NCBI RefSeq assembly: GCF_000269985.1
Contig: NC_016109.1
Location: 2,914,001-2,978,000 of the forward strand
Direction: 5' to 3'
Origin: Kitasatospora setae KM-6054
Lineage (GTDB): Bacteria; Actinomycetota; Actinomycetes; Streptomycetales; Streptomycetaceae
Length of the DNA stretch: 64,000 nt
Positions 8,749 to 20,067 of the stretch are shown here, piece after piece. The position numbers were made by a program, and so were the translations under genes. The notes below the pieces were generated by a model. That model worked only from the letters and a program-made list of their open reading frames with translations. It ran no database searches and was not told the DNA's origin. Numbering within the stretch: the stretch's first letter is position 1; each line of letters opens with the position of its first letter.

Positions 8749-8837
8749 AATGGCGTCGAATAGGCGGCGCGGAACCCGCACCGCGACGCGCGGGCAAGGG
8801 AATTGACAAACCGTCCGGAACAACCCGGGAAATGGCG

Positions 8838-8872
8838 GAGGGCCGCCGCTCCCCGAGGGGGCGGCGGCCCTC
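8838..8872 (-). terminator. valS terminator hairpin
   Basis: GAGGGCCGCCGC (8838-8849) pairs with its complement at 8861-8872, with an extra CCCC/GGGG inner stem. It lies about 20 bp past the valS stop. Confidence 0.75.
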
Positions 8873-8891
8873 GCCGCGCGCCGGCGCGGCG

Positions 8892-11531
8892 TCAGCCCTG
8901 CGGCAGCGCCGCGAGCTGGGCGGTGATCCGCTCGATGTCGGCCTCGGCGGCGGACAGCCGGGTGCGGATCTTGGCGACCACCTCGTCCGGCGCCTTGGCC
9001 AGGAACGCCTCGTTGCCGAGCTTGCCCTGGGACTGCGCCTTCTCCTTCTCGGCCGCGGCCAGGTCCTTCTGCAGGCGCTTGCGCTCGGCCGGGACGTCGA
9101 TGGTGCCGGACAGGTCGAGCTCGACCGCGGTGCCGGCCACCGGCAGCGAGGCGGTGGCGTGGAAGCCCTCCTCCGGCACGGTCAGCCGCAGCAGCGAGCG
9201 GATCGCCGCCTCGTGCACCCCCAACCGGTGGCCGGCCAGCTCCAGCCGGGCCGGGACCTTCTGGGTGTCGCGCAGGCCCTGGTCGTTGCGGAACCGGCGG
9301 ACCTCGGTGACCACCTGCTGCAGCAGGGCGATCTCCGACTCGGCGTCGGCGTCCCGGTAGCCGGAGTCCTTCGGCCACTCGGCGACCACCACCGACTCGG
9401 CACCGGTGAGCGCCGTCCAGAGCGCGTCGGTGACGAACGGGACGATCGGGTGCAGCAGCCGCAGCGTGACGTCCAGCACCTCGCCGAGGATCCGGCGGGC
9501 GTGGTCGGCCTGCGCGCCGCCCTTGTTCAGCGTGGTCTTGGAGAGCTCGACGTACCAGTCGAAGACCTCGTCCCAGGCGAAGTGGAACAGCGTGTCCGAG
9601 ACCTTGGCGAACTCGAAGTCCTCGTACAGCGCGTCGACTTCGGTGACGGTGGAGTTCAGCCGGGACAGGATCCAGCGGTCCGCGGCGGTGAGCTCCTCCG
9701 GCGCGGGCAGCGGGCCCCGGACGGTGGCGCCGTTCATCAGGGCGAAGCGGGTGGCGTTCCAGATCTTGTTGCAGAAGTTCCGGGAGCCCTTGACCCAGTC
9801 CTCGCCGATCGGCACGTCGGCGCCGGGGTTGGCGCCGCGGGCCAGCGTGAAGCGGACCGCGTCGGCGCCGTAGGCGTCCATCCAGTCCAGCGGGTCGACC
9901 GCGTTGCCGGTGGACTTCGACATCTTCTTGCCGAACTGGTCGCGGACCAGCCCGGTCAGCGCGACCGTCTTGAACGGGATCTCGCCGTCCATCGCGTACA
10001 GGCCGAACATCATCATCCGGGCGACCCAGAAGAAGATGATGTCGTGGCCGGTCAGCAGCACGTCGGTCGGGTAGAACTTCTCCAGCTCCGGGGTCTTCTC
10101 CGGCCAGCCGAGGGTGGAGAACGGCCACAGGCCGGAGGAGAACCAGGTGTCCAGGACGTCCGGGTCCTGGTGCCAGCCCTCGCCGGCGGGCGGCTGCTCG
10201 TCCGGGCCGACGCAGACGACCTCGCCGTCCGGGCCGTACCAGACCGGGATCTGGTGGCCCCACCAGAGCTGGCGCGAGATGCACCAGTCGTGCATGTTGT
10301 CGACCCAGTCGAAGTAGCGGCGCTCCAGCTCCTTCGGGTGGATCTCGACCCGGCCGTCGCGGACCGCGTCGCCGGCGGCCTTCGCCAGCGGCTCGACCTT
10401 GACCCACCACTGCAGCGACAGCCGCGGCTCGACCACCGTCCGGCAGCGCGAGCAGTGCCCGACCGCGTGCTCGTAGGGGCGCTTCTCGGCGACGATGCGC
10501 CCCTGCTCGCGCAGCGCGCCGACCACGGCGGCCCGGGCGTCCAGCCGGTCCAGGCCGAGGAACGGGCCGTGCACCGTGATCGCGCCGCGCTCGTCCATGA
10601 CCGTCAGGTTGGGCAGGTCGTGGCGCTGGCCGATCGCGAAGTCGTTCGGGTCGTGCGCCGGGGTCACCTTGACGGCGCCGGTGCCGAACTCCGGGTCGAC
10701 GTGCTCGTCGGCGACGACCGGGATCTCCCGGTCGGTCAGCGGCAGCTTGATGGTCCGGCCGACCAGGTGCGCGTAGCGCTCGTCGGACGGGTGGACGGCG
10801 ACCGCGGTGTCGCCGAGCAGGGTCTCGGCGCGGGTGGTGGCGACCACGATCGAGTCCTCGCCGTCGCCGTAGCGGATCGAGACCAGCTCGCCGGGGAGGT
10901 CCTCGTGGTCGACCTCGGCGTCGGAGAGCGCGGTCAGGCAGCGCGGACACCAGTTGATGATGCGCTCGGCGCGGTAGATCAGGCCGTCGTCGAAGAGCTT
11001 CTTGAAGATGGTCTGGACGGCCTGCGAGAGGCCCTCGTCCATGGTGAACCGCTCGCGCGACCAGTCGACGCCGTCGCCGAGCCGGCGCATCTGGCCGAGG
11101 ATCCGGCCGCCGTAGTTCTCCTTCCACTCCCAGACCTTGTCGACGAAGGCCGCCCGGCCCAGGTCGTGCCGGGACAGGCCGGCCTCGGCGAGCTGCTGCT
11201 CCACCTTGTTCTGGGTGGCGATGCCCGCGTGGTCCATGCCGGGGAGCCAGAGCGCCTCGAAGCCGAGCATCCGCTTGCGGCGGGTCAGCGCGTCCATCAG
11301 CGTGTGCTGGAAGGCGTGGCCGAGGTGCAGCGCGCCGGTGACGTTCGGCGGCGGGATGACGATGGTGTACGCCGGCTTCTCGCTCTTCGCGTCGGCCGTG
11401 AAGTAACCGCGCTCCACCCAGCGCTCGTACAGCTCGCCCTCTACCTCGGCCGGGGCGTAGGTCGTCGGGAGGGTGGCTGCGTCGGCCCCGGGCTGCGAGC
11501 TCGTGGGGCGCTGGTTCGTCGTGTCGGTCAC
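8892..11531 (-). CDS. valS: Valyl-tRNA synthetase
   Basis: 879 aa from a GTG start giving [10 protein letters not shown]; the open frame continues upstream but loses homology. Class Ia synthetase: the HIGH motif appears as HLGH (about 69-72, after PPPNVTGA), and KMSKS is at about residue 536 ([13 protein letters not shown]). The editing domain contains the conserved [17 protein letters not shown]. The C-terminus is the ValRS coiled-coil arm ([17 protein letters not shown]) that contacts tRNA. Length is normal for the family. The gene is divergent from the Pro-rich membrane protein at 11691. Confidence 0.97.
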   Translation of the reverse strand: MTDTTNQRPTSSQPGADAATLPTTYAPAEVEGELYERWVERGYFTADAKSEKPAYTIVIPPPNVTGALHLGHAFQHTLMDALTRRKRMLGFEALWLPGMDHAGIATQNKVEQQLAEAGLSRHDLGRAAFVDKVWEWKENYGGRILGQMRRLGDGVDWSRERFTMDEGLSQAVQTIFKKLFDDGLIYRAERIINWCPRCLTALSDAEVDHEDLPGELVSIRYGDGEDSIVVATTRAETLLGDTAVAVHPSDERYAHLVGRTIKLPLTDREIPVVADEHVDPEFGTGAVKVTPAHDPNDFAIGQRHDLPNLTVMDERGAITVHGPFLGLDRLDARAAVVGALREQGRIVAEKRPYEHAVGHCSRCRTVVEPRLSLQWWVKVEPLAKAAGDAVRDGRVEIHPKELERRYFDWVDNMHDWCISRQLWWGHQIPVWYGPDGEVVCVGPDEQPPAGEGWHQDPDVLDTWFSSGLWPFSTLGWPEKTPELEKFYPTDVLLTGHDIIFFWVARMMMFGLYAMDGEIPFKTVALTGLVRDQFGKKMSKSTGNAVDPLDWMDAYGADAVRFTLARGANPGADVPIGEDWVKGSRNFCNKIWNATRFALMNGATVRGPLPAPEELTAADRWILSRLNSTVTEVDALYEDFEFAKVSDTLFHFAWDEVFDWYVELSKTTLNKGGAQADHARRILGEVLDVTLRLLHPIVPFVTDALWTALTGAESVVVAEWPKDSGYRDADAESEIALLQQVVTEVRRFRNDQGLRDTQKVPARLELAGHRLGVHEAAIRSLLRLTVPEEGFHATASLPVAGTAVELDLSGTIDVPAERKRLQKDLAAAEKEKAQSQGKLGNEAFLAKAPDEVVAKIRTRLSAAEADIERITAQLAALPQG

Positions 11532-11690
11532 GACACATAGTTTACGGAAGCGCGGACCGCGGTTACGAACCGATTGTGTCCGGACCACTCGGGCGCACCG
11601 GGGGGGCCGTACGATAGCGTGCCGCATACTCGACCACTCGACCGACCACAGGGCCGCGGAACTCGCAAGCGGCGGGGGAGACTGACGACG

Positions 11691-12620
11691 ATGTACGGCC
11701 AGGGGCAGGGACCGCAGCAGTATCCGCAGGGGCAGCCGCAGCAGCCTTACGGCGCTCCGCCGCCGCAGCCCGGCTACGGCCAGCAGCCGCCGCCCTACGG
11801 CGCGCCCCAGCCGCCCGCCTACGGCGCCCCGCAGCAGCAGCCGCCCGGGTACGGCTACCCGCAGCAGCCGCCCGCCCCGCAGCCCGGCTACGGCCAGCAA
11901 CCCCCGCAGCAGTGGGGCGGCCCGCCGCAGCAGCCGGGCTACGGCGGCTACCCGCCGCCGCCGGCGCCGTCCTCGGGCGGCAAGGGCTGGATCATCGCCC
12001 TGGTGGTGGTCGTCACGGCGGGCGCGATCGGCGGCGGCCTCTGGTGGGGCCTGAAGGGCGGCGGCGGGGCCGGCTCGGACACCGCGGGCAAGTACAAGCT
12101 GGCCGTGCAGGACAGCGTCGCGGGCTACACGAAGAAGTCGTCCAACGAGAAGGGCGAGCTGAAGGGCCTGGAGAACGTCGGCACCTTCGAGGGCTCGCTG
12201 AACGTGACCTACCAGAAGAGCACCAAGGACATCGCGACCTTCGGCGGCAGCTGGGGCACCGTGAACGACCCGGGCAAGGCGCTGGACGCGCTCAGCGCCA
12301 AGCTCGACGAGGCGTTCAAGAGCGGGGACGGGGGCTCCGGCGGCGACTCGGAGAAGGCGGTCTGGAAGCAGAAGCTGACCGACTACCCCGCGAACGACTC
12401 CAAGGACTCGGGCAGCAAGCTGCGCTGCGGCCTGCTCGGCTCCTCCGGCGGCTCGGCCTCCTCGCAGGCGCAGGCGATGCCGGTCTGCCTGTTCGCCACC
12501 CACTCGACGATCGGCTCGGTCGGCTCGACCAACCTGGACCCGACCGGCAAGCAGCTCTCGGTCGAGGAACTCGCCTCGCTGGCCCGGCAGTTCCGCGACG
12601 CGTCCACCGTCGCGAAGTAA
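11691..12620 (+). CDS. Pro/Gln/Gly/Tyr-rich single-pass membrane protein (paralogue A)
   Basis: 309 aa from the ATG at 11691, preceded by GGGGGAG. Residues 1-98 are a low-complexity cytoplasmic region of PYGAP/PGYGQQP repeats. One membrane helix (about 101-122, [17 protein letters not shown]) leads to an extracellular domain starting GKYKLA with two Cys (LRCGLL and PVCLFA). The next gene has the same plan and similar motifs, so the two are probably a tandem duplication. No enzymatic motif is seen. Many streptomycete membrane proteins, including partners of sensors, carry similar tails, but the role is unknown. Confidence 0.8.
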   Translation: MYGQGQGPQQYPQGQPQQPYGAPPPQPGYGQQPPPYGAPQPPAYGAPQQQPPGYGYPQQPPAPQPGYGQQPPQQWGGPPQQPGYGGYPPPPAPSSGGKGWIIALVVVVTAGAIGGGLWWGLKGGGGAGSDTAGKYKLAVQDSVAGYTKKSSNEKGELKGLENVGTFEGSLNVTYQKSTKDIATFGGSWGTVNDPGKALDALSAKLDEAFKSGDGGSGGDSEKAVWKQKLTDYPANDSKDSGSKLRCGLLGSSGGSASSQAQAMPVCLFATHSTIGSVGSTNLDPTGKQLSVEELASLARQFRDASTVAK

Positions 12621-12701
12621 CCGCCGCCCGGTCGGCCCCGCCGAGCGAGCACCCCCGCAGGACCCCGCCCCAGACCTTCACGTGCGAACGGAGCCCCATC
12701 C

Positions 12702-13520
12702 GTGTCCGACAACCAGTTCGGCCCGCCGCAGCCCGGCTTCGGGCCGCCGCAGCAGGGCGCCGGCGCCCCGATACCGCCGCAGCAGGGCGCTCCGGCCCCG
12801 CAGCCCGGGTACGGCTACCCCGGCCCGGCGCAGCAGCCCGCGCAGTCCTGGGGCGGCGCCCCGGTCCCGCAGCAGGGCTACCCGGCCGGCGCCCCCGGCT
12901 TCCCGCCCGGGTACCCGGCCCCGCCGAAGAAGTCCCGCAAGGGCCTGTGGATCACGCTGTCCATCGTGTCCGCGGTGATCCTCGGCGGCGGCGGCGTGGT
13001 CGCCTACCTCGCGTACGACACCGTCGCGAAGACCGGCAAGTACAAGGTCGCGCTGCCCGCGAAGTTCCAGGACATGAGCAGCGAGGCCGGCGCGGACGCC
13101 GCCCAGCAGATGGCCGACCAGATGAAGCAGGACGCGGCCGCCGACCCGGACTCGCTGCAGCCCGAGAAGACCGTCGCCGCGCTCTACCGCTCGGAGGACG
13201 AGTCCCGGATCCTGATCGCGGCCGGCGGCTACGGCAAGGTGAGCCGGCCGTCCAAGCAGGTCGACGAGCAGTTCAAGTCCATGGAGAAGGAGGGCGACAC
13301 CGTCTCGCAGCGGAAGACGGTGGACGCCGGCCCGCTCGGCGGCTCGATGGACTGCGCGCTGGTCAAGAGCGCGGACTCCAGCACCCCGGACCTCTCGGTC
13401 TGCGTCTGGGCCGACTACTCCAGCGTCATGATGGTGATGGAGCAGGCCGAGCAGGCCGGCGTCGACAAGATCGCGGCCGACACCCGCGAGCTGCGCCAGA
13501 TCTCCGAGGTGCTCAAGTAG
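12702..13520 (+). CDS. Pro/Gln-rich single-pass membrane protein (paralogue B)
   Basis: 272 aa from a GTG start with GGAG nine bases upstream. A Pro/Gly/Gln-rich cytoplasmic region (about 1-75) is followed by a KKSRKG stop-transfer flank, one membrane helix (about 82-106) and an extracellular domain. The motifs GKYKVA, MDCALV and SVCVWAD align with GKYKLA, LRCGLL and PVCLFA of the preceding protein, and both end in a similar helix ([11 protein letters not shown] here). Co-directional with it after an 81-bp gap and probably co-transcribed. Function unknown; the two Cys may form a disulfide outside the cell. Confidence 0.8.
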   Translation: MSDNQFGPPQPGFGPPQQGAGAPIPPQQGAPAPQPGYGYPGPAQQPAQSWGGAPVPQQGYPAGAPGFPPGYPAPPKKSRKGLWITLSIVSAVILGGGGVVAYLAYDTVAKTGKYKVALPAKFQDMSSEAGADAAQQMADQMKQDAAADPDSLQPEKTVAALYRSEDESRILIAAGGYGKVSRPSKQVDEQFKSMEKEGDTVSQRKTVDAGPLGGSMDCALVKSADSSTPDLSVCVWADYSSVMMVMEQAEQAGVDKIAADTRELRQISEVLK

Positions 13521-13547
13521 CCCTCGCCGCAAGGCGGTCGAACGGAA

Positions 13548-13582
13548 GGGGCCCCGCACCGTCTCGGACGGTGCGGGGCCCC
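13548..13582. terminator. Bidirectional terminator between paralogue B and clpX
   Basis: Perfect 15-bp stem (GGGGCCCCGCACCGT, 13548-13562, with 13568-13582) and 5-base loop between the two convergent genes. Confidence 0.85.
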
Positions 13583-13604
13583 TCGCGTCGAACGGGCGGG
13601 CGCC

Positions 13605-14891
<1,287 letters not shown>

Positions 14892-15120
14892 GAGGTGCTT
14901 CCCCTTCGCCAGGGGCCCCGCGGGGGTCGGGGCCTGGTGCTGTGAGACCGGCTTCGCCGTCGGCGGTCGGTCTGGTATCCGACGGTACTCTGCCGAGCCG
15001 CTGTTTCCGCCGACTTCGACCGCTCTGCCCTACGCCCTGGGCGAATTGATACCGAACAGATGCCGTCGCGGGTGCATGGACCCGACTGCCCATTGTGCGG
15101 GACCGGGGCCCCGACCGGAA

Positions 15121-15165
15121 CGCCCCGGGGCGGGGCGTACGTCACGTACGCTCCGCCCCGGGGCG
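15121..15165 (-). terminator. Terminator after clpP2
   Basis: Long near-perfect inverted repeat (15121-15142 with 15144-15165, one G-T mismatch) directly after the clpP2 stop. It should separate clpP1P2 transcription from clpX. Confidence 0.75.
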
Positions 15166-15171
15166 CGGGGA

Positions 15172-15834
15172 TCAGTCGGTGGCGGAGTTCTTCCGGGTCG
15201 AGACGATCTGGTCGATCAGCCCGTACTCCAGCGACTCCTCGGCGGTGAGGATCTTGTCGCGCTCGATGTCCTCGCGGACCTTGTCGACGGTCTGGCTGGA
15301 GTGCTTGGCCAGCATGGTCTCCAGCTGCTCGCGCATCCGGAAGATCTCCTTGGCCTGGATCTCCAGGTCCGACACCTGGCCGCGGCCGGTCTCGGTGTAC
15401 GGCTGGTGGATCAGCACCCGGGCGTTCGGCAGCGCCAGGCGCTTGCCGGGGGTGCCCGCGGCCAGGATCACCGCGGCGGCCGAGGCGGCCTGGCCCATGC
15501 AGACCGTCTGGATGTCCGGCTTCACGAACTGCATGGTGTCGTAGATCGCGGTGAGCGCGGTGAACGAGCCGCCGGGCGAGTTGATGTAGAGCGAGATGTC
15601 CCGGTCCGGGTCCATCGACTCCAGGCAGATCAGCTGCGCCATGATGTCGTTCGCCGAGACGTCGTCCACCTGCGAGCCGAGGAAGATGATGCGCTCCTCG
15701 AACAGCTTGGCGTACGGGTCGTACTCGCGGATGCCCTGCGAGGTGCGCTCGACGAACCGCGGGACGATGTAGCGGCCCTCGGCGCGCATGTCCTCCAGGC
15801 GGGCCTTGGCACCGGACAGGCTGGGGATGTTCAT
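15172..15834 (-). CDS. clpP2: ClpP2, ATP-dependent Clp protease subunit
   Basis: 220 aa. Serine protease with the catalytic triad S118 (GQAASAAA), H143 (LIHQPY) and D193 (IERDKIL), plus the SPGGS handle region. It forms mixed heptameric rings with ClpP1 in actinobacteria. The start ATG gives [15 protein letters not shown], and the first 15-20 residues are probably processed. It lies 44 bp after clpP1 and is read as an operon with it. Naming follows Streptomyces usage, where the first gene is clpP1. Confidence 0.97.
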   Translation of the reverse strand: MNIPSLSGAKARLEDMRAEGRYIVPRFVERTSQGIREYDPYAKLFEERIIFLGSQVDDVSANDIMAQLICLESMDPDRDISLYINSPGGSFTALTAIYDTMQFVKPDIQTVCMGQAASAAAVILAAGTPGKRLALPNARVLIHQPYTETGRGQVSDLEIQAKEIFRMREQLETMLAKHSSQTVDKVREDIERDKILTAEESLEYGLIDQIVSTRKNSATD

Positions 15835-15878
15835 GGTTTCTGGTCCTCCGAAGCGTGCGGTCAGGGTTGCGATGCCGG

Positions 15879-16529
15879 TCAGCCGACCAGGCCGGCGCCG
15901 GTGCCGCCGCCACCGGGGACGTCCGCGGCGCTGTGCATGATCTCGTCGATCAGGCCGTACGCCTTGGCCTCCTCCGGGGTGAACCAGCGGTCGCGGTCGG
16001 AGTCCGCGGTGATCTGGTCGAAGGACTGGCCGCTGTGCTGGGCGATCAGCTCGGACATCCGCTTCTTGGTGCGGAGCAGCTGCTCGGCCTGGATCCGGAT
16101 GTCGGTGGCGGAGCCGCCGAGGCCCGCGGAGGGCTGGTGCATCAGGATGTTGGCGTTCGGCAGCGAGAAGCGCTTGCCCTTGGCGCCCGCCGTCAGCAGG
16201 AACTGGCCCATCGACGCCGCCATGCCCATCGCGATGGTGACCACGTCGTTCTTGATGTACTGCATGGTGTCGTAGATCGCCATGCCGGCCGAGATGGATC
16301 CACCCGGGGAGTTGATGTAGAGGTAGATGTCCTTCTCGGGGTCCGCCGCGAGCAGCAGCAGCTGGGCGGTGATCTTGTTGGCGATGTCGTCGTCGACCTG
16401 CTGGCCGAGGAAGATGATGCGCTCGTTGAGCAGCCGGTTGTAGACCTGGTCGCCCAGGCCGCCGCCCACGTCGCCGCCGGCGGCGTGCGGTGCCATCGGG
16501 CCAGGCATCTGCATCTGCGGGAACGTCAC
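15879..16529 (-). CDS. clpP1: ClpP1, ATP-dependent Clp protease subunit
   Basis: 216 aa from a GTG start (MTFPQMQMP). Catalytic triad: S106 (MGMAASMGQ), H131 (LMHQPS) and D179 (DRDRWF). It has a Gly/Pro-rich N-terminal stretch and a Gly-rich C-terminal tail (GGGGTGAG). It pairs with ClpP2 in the degradation chamber served by ClpX and ClpC. In Streptomyces this operon is activated by ClgR, and a matching operator is present at 16619-16632. Confidence 0.97.
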   Translation of the reverse strand: MTFPQMQMPGPMAPHAAGGDVGGGLGDQVYNRLLNERIIFLGQQVDDDIANKITAQLLLLAADPEKDIYLYINSPGGSISAGMAIYDTMQYIKNDVVTIAMGMAASMGQFLLTAGAKGKRFSLPNANILMHQPSAGLGGSATDIRIQAEQLLRTKKRMSELIAQHSGQSFDQITADSDRDRWFTPEEAKAYGLIDEIMHSAADVPGGGGTGAGLVG

Positions 16530-16618
16530 TTAGCCACCTGCTCAGTCGATCTGCGTGTGTGTCGCTGTCCACCGACCCTAACGCGCAGGCCCTGCCGCTG
16601 AATCCCCCACGCAGAACT

Positions 16619-16632
16619 GTTCGCTGTGAGCG
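16619..16632 (-). promoter_or_regulatory. ClgR operator upstream of clpP1
   Basis: GTTCGCTGTGAGCG matches the published Streptomyces ClgR box GTTCGC-N5-GCG exactly. It lies 90 bp upstream of the clpP1 GTG, where an activator would be expected. Confidence 0.75.
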
Positions 16633-16685
16633 CAGGGTGTGCGGGGCGGGTCGGCCGAACGCCCGCCGCCCGCAAGGGGGAACGC

Positions 16686-16723
16686 GGACGGGCCCGGACA
16701 CCTCTCGGTGTCCGGGCCCGTCC
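16686..16723 (-). terminator. tig terminator
   Basis: Perfect 17-bp stem (16686-16702 with 16707-16723) and TCTC loop about 40 bp past the tig stop. It isolates tig from clpP1. Confidence 0.85.
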
Positions 16724-16764
16724 GGATCCGGCTGGTCCCGTCGGCGGGCCGACGGTCAGGAGGC

Positions 16765-18159
16765 TCAGGCCTCGGCGGACTCCTCGGTGGCCTCCGCGGC
16801 GGCGTCGGTGGTCCCGGCGGCCTCGGTGGTCTCCTCCTCGTCCTCGAACGAGACGGTCTCACCGTTGGTGTCGGTGACCTTGGCGGCCTCGACGACCAGG
16901 GCCAGCGCCTTGCCGCGGGCGACCTCGCCGACCAGGAGCTGCACCTGGCCGCCCTGGACGACCTGCTGGGCGAACTGGTCCGGGGTCAGGCCGGAGCCGG
17001 CGGCGCGACGGATGAGGTGCTCGGTGAGCTCCTCCTGGTTGACGCCCAGCTCCTCGTTCTTGACGATCTGGTCCAGCACGAACTGGGTCTTGATGCCCTT
17101 CTTCGCCTGCTCCTCGGTCTCCTTCTCGTAGTCCTCGTGGGACTTGTCCTGGGAGGCGAGGTAGGTGTCGAGGGTCAGGCCCATCGGCTCCAGCTGGTGG
17201 TGCTCCAGGTTGTGCTTGCGGGTGCCGATCTCGTCCGCGAGCAGCTTCTCCGGGTAGTCCAGCTCGACCCGCGAGAGCAGCTCGTCGAGGACCTTCTCCT
17301 GGGCCTGGGTGGCCTGGTCGAACTCCTTCATGCGCTCAAGGCGCTTGACGGAGTCGGCGCGGAGCTCCTCCAGGGTGTCGAACTCGCTCGCCAGCTGCGC
17401 GAACTCGTCGTCCAGCTCGGGGAGTTCCTTCTCCTGGACGGCGGTCACGGTGACGGTGACCTCGGAGTCCTTGCCGACCTGGGTGCCGCCCTTGAGGGTG
17501 GTGGTGAAGGTCTTGGACTCGCCGGCCGACAGGCCGACGACGGCCTCGTCGATGCCGTCCAGCAGCCGGCCGGAGCCGATCTCGTAGCTCACGCCGGTGG
17601 CGGTGCCGTCCTCCGGCACCTCGCCGTCGACCTTGGCCTCGAGGTCGATCACGACGATGTCGTTCTCGGTGGCGGCGCGCTCGACGTCCTTCACCGAGGC
17701 GAAGCGCTCGCGCAGCTGCTCCAGCGACTTCTCGACGTCCTCGTCGCTGACCTCGATCGGGTCGACCACGACCGCGATCTCGGCGAACTCGGGCAGCGTG
17801 ACCTCGGGGCGCACGTCGACCTCGGCGGTGAACTTGAGGTCCCCGCCGTCGGCCAGGTTCTCGACACCCTCGATCTCGGTGATGTCGGGCTGGCCCAGCA
17901 CGTCGATCTGGCCCTCGTCGACGGCCTGCGTGTAGAAGCGCGGAAGCGCGTCGTTGACGGCCTCCTCCAGCACCGCGCCCCGGCCGAAGCGCTGGTCGAT
18001 CACCTTGTTCGGGATCTTGCCCTTGCGGAAGCCCGGAACGGTGACCTGCTGGTTGATCTTCTTGTACGCCGCGTCGAGGCTGGGCTTGAGCTCCTCGAAG
18101 GGCACCTCGACGATAAGTCGAACCCGGGTCGGGTTCAGAGTCTCGACGGCGCTCTTCAC
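16765..18159 (-). CDS. tig: Trigger factor, ribosome-bound chaperone / PPIase
   Basis: 464 aa from a GTG start ([12 protein letters not shown]) with AGGAG upstream; the longer ATG reading adds 18 unconserved residues. The ribosome-binding domain carries the signature GFRKGKIP (about 43-50). The FKBP-type PPIase domain (about 155-240) includes [16 protein letters not shown]. The helical chaperone arms follow, and the tail is acidic ([12 protein letters not shown]). It shields nascent chains at the ribosome exit. Its place upstream of clpP1-clpP2-clpX is conserved across bacteria. Confidence 0.97.
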   Translation of the reverse strand: MKSAVETLNPTRVRLIVEVPFEELKPSLDAAYKKINQQVTVPGFRKGKIPNKVIDQRFGRGAVLEEAVNDALPRFYTQAVDEGQIDVLGQPDITEIEGVENLADGGDLKFTAEVDVRPEVTLPEFAEIAVVVDPIEVSDEDVEKSLEQLRERFASVKDVERAATENDIVVIDLEAKVDGEVPEDGTATGVSYEIGSGRLLDGIDEAVVGLSAGESKTFTTTLKGGTQVGKDSEVTVTVTAVQEKELPELDDEFAQLASEFDTLEELRADSVKRLERMKEFDQATQAQEKVLDELLSRVELDYPEKLLADEIGTRKHNLEHHQLEPMGLTLDTYLASQDKSHEDYEKETEEQAKKGIKTQFVLDQIVKNEELGVNQEELTEHLIRRAAGSGLTPDQFAQQVVQGGQVQLLVGEVARGKALALVVEAAKVTDTNGETVSFEDEEETTEAAGTTDAAAEATEESAEA

Positions 18160-18413
18160 GGTTGGGTCTCCTAGGGGGCTTGCGGTCAGGGCGATAGGCG
18201 GTTGGGGCTGCAATGCTGTCCGTACTACCGCCAGCGATCCATCCTACCGGTACCACGAAAGCGGCTGTGCCCGGCACCGGGGTCCGGCCGGACGGACCGG
18301 GCCGGGAGGCGGGAACGGGAAGAGCGGGGACGGGCGCGGGCCGCGACGACGGCGACGGCGACGCCGCAACGACAACAGGGCCCCGCCCACCGACGAGACC
18401 CTGCCGCACACGG

Positions 18414-18487
18414 TCGGGGTGACCGGATTCGAACCGACGGCCTTCCGCTCCCAAAGCGGACGCGCTACCAACCTGCGCCACACCCCG
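18414..18487 (-). tRNA. tRNA-Pro(TGG)
   Basis: 74 nt. Acceptor stem CGGGGTG/CACCCCG with discriminator A; D-arm GGCGCAGGTTGGTAGCGC; anticodon loop TTTGGGA with anticodon TGG; T-arm GGTTCGAATCC. CCA is not encoded. In actinobacteria, tRNA-Pro genes are common attachment sites for integrative elements; none is integrated here. Confidence 0.95.
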
Positions 18488-18638
18488 TGGTGCCGAGCAG
18501 AAGAGTACACGCCGACCCGCCCCCGACCGGGGCGATATCGACGAGCCGACGAGGCGGAAGGAGTGTGCAATCCACCGACCCGACCAGGTACGCTAGGCCA
18601 GTCCTCACCGCCTCCGGGGCGGTGCCGGGCGTTCCCCT

Positions 18639-18712
18639 GCGGGTGTAGCTCAATGGTAGAGCCCCAGTCTTCCAAACTGGTCACGCGAGTTCGATTCTCG
18701 TCACCCGCTCCA
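18639..18712 (+). tRNA. tRNA-Gly(TCC)
   Basis: 71 nt plus encoded CCA (18710-18712). Acceptor stem GCGGGTG/CACCCGC with discriminator T; anticodon stem CCAGT/ACTGG around CTTCCAA, anticodon TCC; T-arm AGTTCGATTCT. It is divergent from tRNA-Pro with about 150 bp between them. Confidence 0.95.
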
Positions 18713-18720
18713 CGAGGCCG

Positions 18721-18752
18721 ACGGCCCCGACCACCCAGGTGGTCGGGGCCGT
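18721..18752 (+). terminator. Terminator after tRNA-Gly
   Basis: Perfect 15-bp inverted repeat (18721-18735 with 18738-18752) eight bases past the tRNA CCA end. The 2-base spacer means the innermost pairs must open. Confidence 0.75.
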
Positions 18753-18806
18753 TCGCCGTTCCGCAGCCGGGCCGGAGCCGTTCCGGGGCCGGGCGCCCCG
18801 GCGAAG

Positions 18807-18848
18807 CCCGGAGGCCCCGCGCGGTGGTTCTCGCGCGGGGCCTCCGGG
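18807..18848 (-). terminator. Terminator of the M23 hydrolase gene
   Basis: Perfect 17-bp stem (18807-18823 with 18832-18848) and 8-base loop just after the stop codon. Confidence 0.8.
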
Positions 18849-18863
18849 GAGTGGTGCCGGGGA

Positions 18864-19883
18864 TCAGACGTTGACGCCGTGGGCGGCCAGGTAGGCGACC
18901 GGGTCGATGTCGGAGCCGTAGTCCGGGGTGGTGCGGATCTCGAAGTGCAGGTGCGGGCCGGTCACGTTGCCGGTGGCACCGGAGAGGCCGATCTGCTGGC
19001 CCGCGGTCACGGCCTGGCCGGCCGAGACCGAGATCGAGGACAGGTGCGCGTACTGGGCGTACTTGCCGTCGGCCAGCTTGATGACGACCTGGTTGCCGTA
19101 GGCGCCGCCGTTGCCGGCCGAGACCACGGTGCCGCCGGCGATCGCCTTCAGGCTGGTGCCGGTGGAGACCGGGAAGTCGATGCCGGTGTGGTAGCCGCTG
19201 GACCAGTTGGAGCCCGCCACCTTGTAGCCGGTGGTGACGCTGCCCGGCGCCGGGGCGACGTAGCCGGAGGAGGCGGTCGCGGCGGACGACGAGGACGAGG
19301 CCGCGGAGGACGACGACGAGGTCGACTTCTGGGTCTGGGTCTGGGTCTTCGTCTGGGTCTTCGTCTGGGTCTGGACCTGGGTCTGGGTCTTCGTCTGGGC
19401 CTGGGTCTTCGCGGCGGTGCCGGTCGAGGTCTTCGGCGCGGCCGCGGCGGCGGTGTCCGAGGAGGTGGACGCGGGCGCGGACGCGGCGGCGGCCTGGCCG
19501 CCGAGGGTCAGCTGCTGGCCCGGGCGGATCAGGTCCGGGTTGCCGCCGATGACCGAGCGGTTGTCCTGGTAGAGCTTCTCCCAGCCGCCGTCCACGTTCT
19601 TCGCGGTGGCGATCTTGGAGAGGGTGTCGCCGGAGACGACCCGGTAGGTCTGGTCGGCGGCCGGGGCGGCGCTGGAGGCGCTGTCCGCGGCGGTGTCGGC
19701 GACCGGGGTCGCGTCGACGGAGACGTTGGCCCACGAGCGGCCGCCGTCCTGGTGGTCGGCGGTGCCGTGCGCGGAGGCGGCAGTGGCCGGGAGGCCGATC
19801 GCGGCGCCGGCCACGCCGGTGGCGATGGCGATGCGGACGACGGTGGCCAGGCGCGGCTTGCGGTGCTTGCCCTGAGCGGACAT
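18864..19883 (-). CDS. Secreted LysM / M23 peptidoglycan endopeptidase
   Basis: 339 aa from ATG 19883, with GGAGAGG upstream. A signal peptide ends near ATAASAHG. A LysM domain (about 78-130, YRVVSGDTLSKIA to PGQQLTLGG) is followed by a long Ala/Ser/Thr/Gln linker containing KTQTQ repeats. The C-terminal M23 metallopeptidase domain has zinc motifs HTGIDFP (HxxxD) and HLHFEIR (HxH). It should bind and cleave peptidoglycan during hyphal growth or germination. Expression is probably governed by the c-di-AMP riboswitch in its leader, as known for Streptomyces wall hydrolases such as rpfA. Confidence 0.95.
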   Translation of the reverse strand: MSAQGKHRKPRLATVVRIAIATGVAGAAIGLPATAASAHGTADHQDGGRSWANVSVDATPVADTAADSASSAAPAADQTYRVVSGDTLSKIATAKNVDGGWEKLYQDNRSVIGGNPDLIRPGQQLTLGGQAAAASAPASTSSDTAAAAAPKTSTGTAAKTQAQTKTQTQVQTQTKTQTKTQTQTQKSTSSSSSAASSSSSAATASSGYVAPAPGSVTTGYKVAGSNWSSGYHTGIDFPVSTGTSLKAIAGGTVVSAGNGGAYGNQVVIKLADGKYAQYAHLSSISVSAGQAVTAGQQIGLSGATGNVTGPHLHFEIRTTPDYGSDIDPVAYLAAHGVNV

Positions 19884-19902
19884 GAAGCTGTTCCTCTCCG
19901 AC

Positions 19903-20067
19903 GCCTGCGAGGTGAGCTGTCGGGTTCGGGCGAGAGTTGCCCGGCCGCGTCTCCGCGGCTTCACCCCGAGCCGTTCCCGTGCGTTCCGGGCCCGGCGTAC
20001 TACCTGTGGTTCCCCCGCTCCTGCCGTGGCGTGGTGTTCTGGTCGGCACCGAGCGACGGCAGGACTA
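19903..20067 (-). promoter_or_regulatory. Cyclic di-AMP riboswitch (ydaO/yuaA class)
   Basis: On the minus strand the class hallmarks appear in order: GGGGGAACC (20016-20008), CGGGGTGAAGCC (19968-19957), then GGGCAACTCTCGCCCGAACC and CGACAGCT (19942-19915), followed by CACCTCGCAGGCGT. A 5' CCTGCCGT/ACGGCAGG pairing closes the element. The aptamer ends about 20 bases before the M23 hydrolase ATG. In this class c-di-AMP binding turns expression off. Outer boundaries are approximate. Confidence 0.88.

Noticed and set aside
8795..8835. TTGACA at about 8803 as a promoter
   Set aside because: No gene follows on the plus strand before the valS terminator and valS is on the other strand.
11532..11690. 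Possible T-box leader of valS
   Set aside because: No specifier stem-loop or T-box core sequence is visible, and actinobacterial T-boxes are mainly on ileS.
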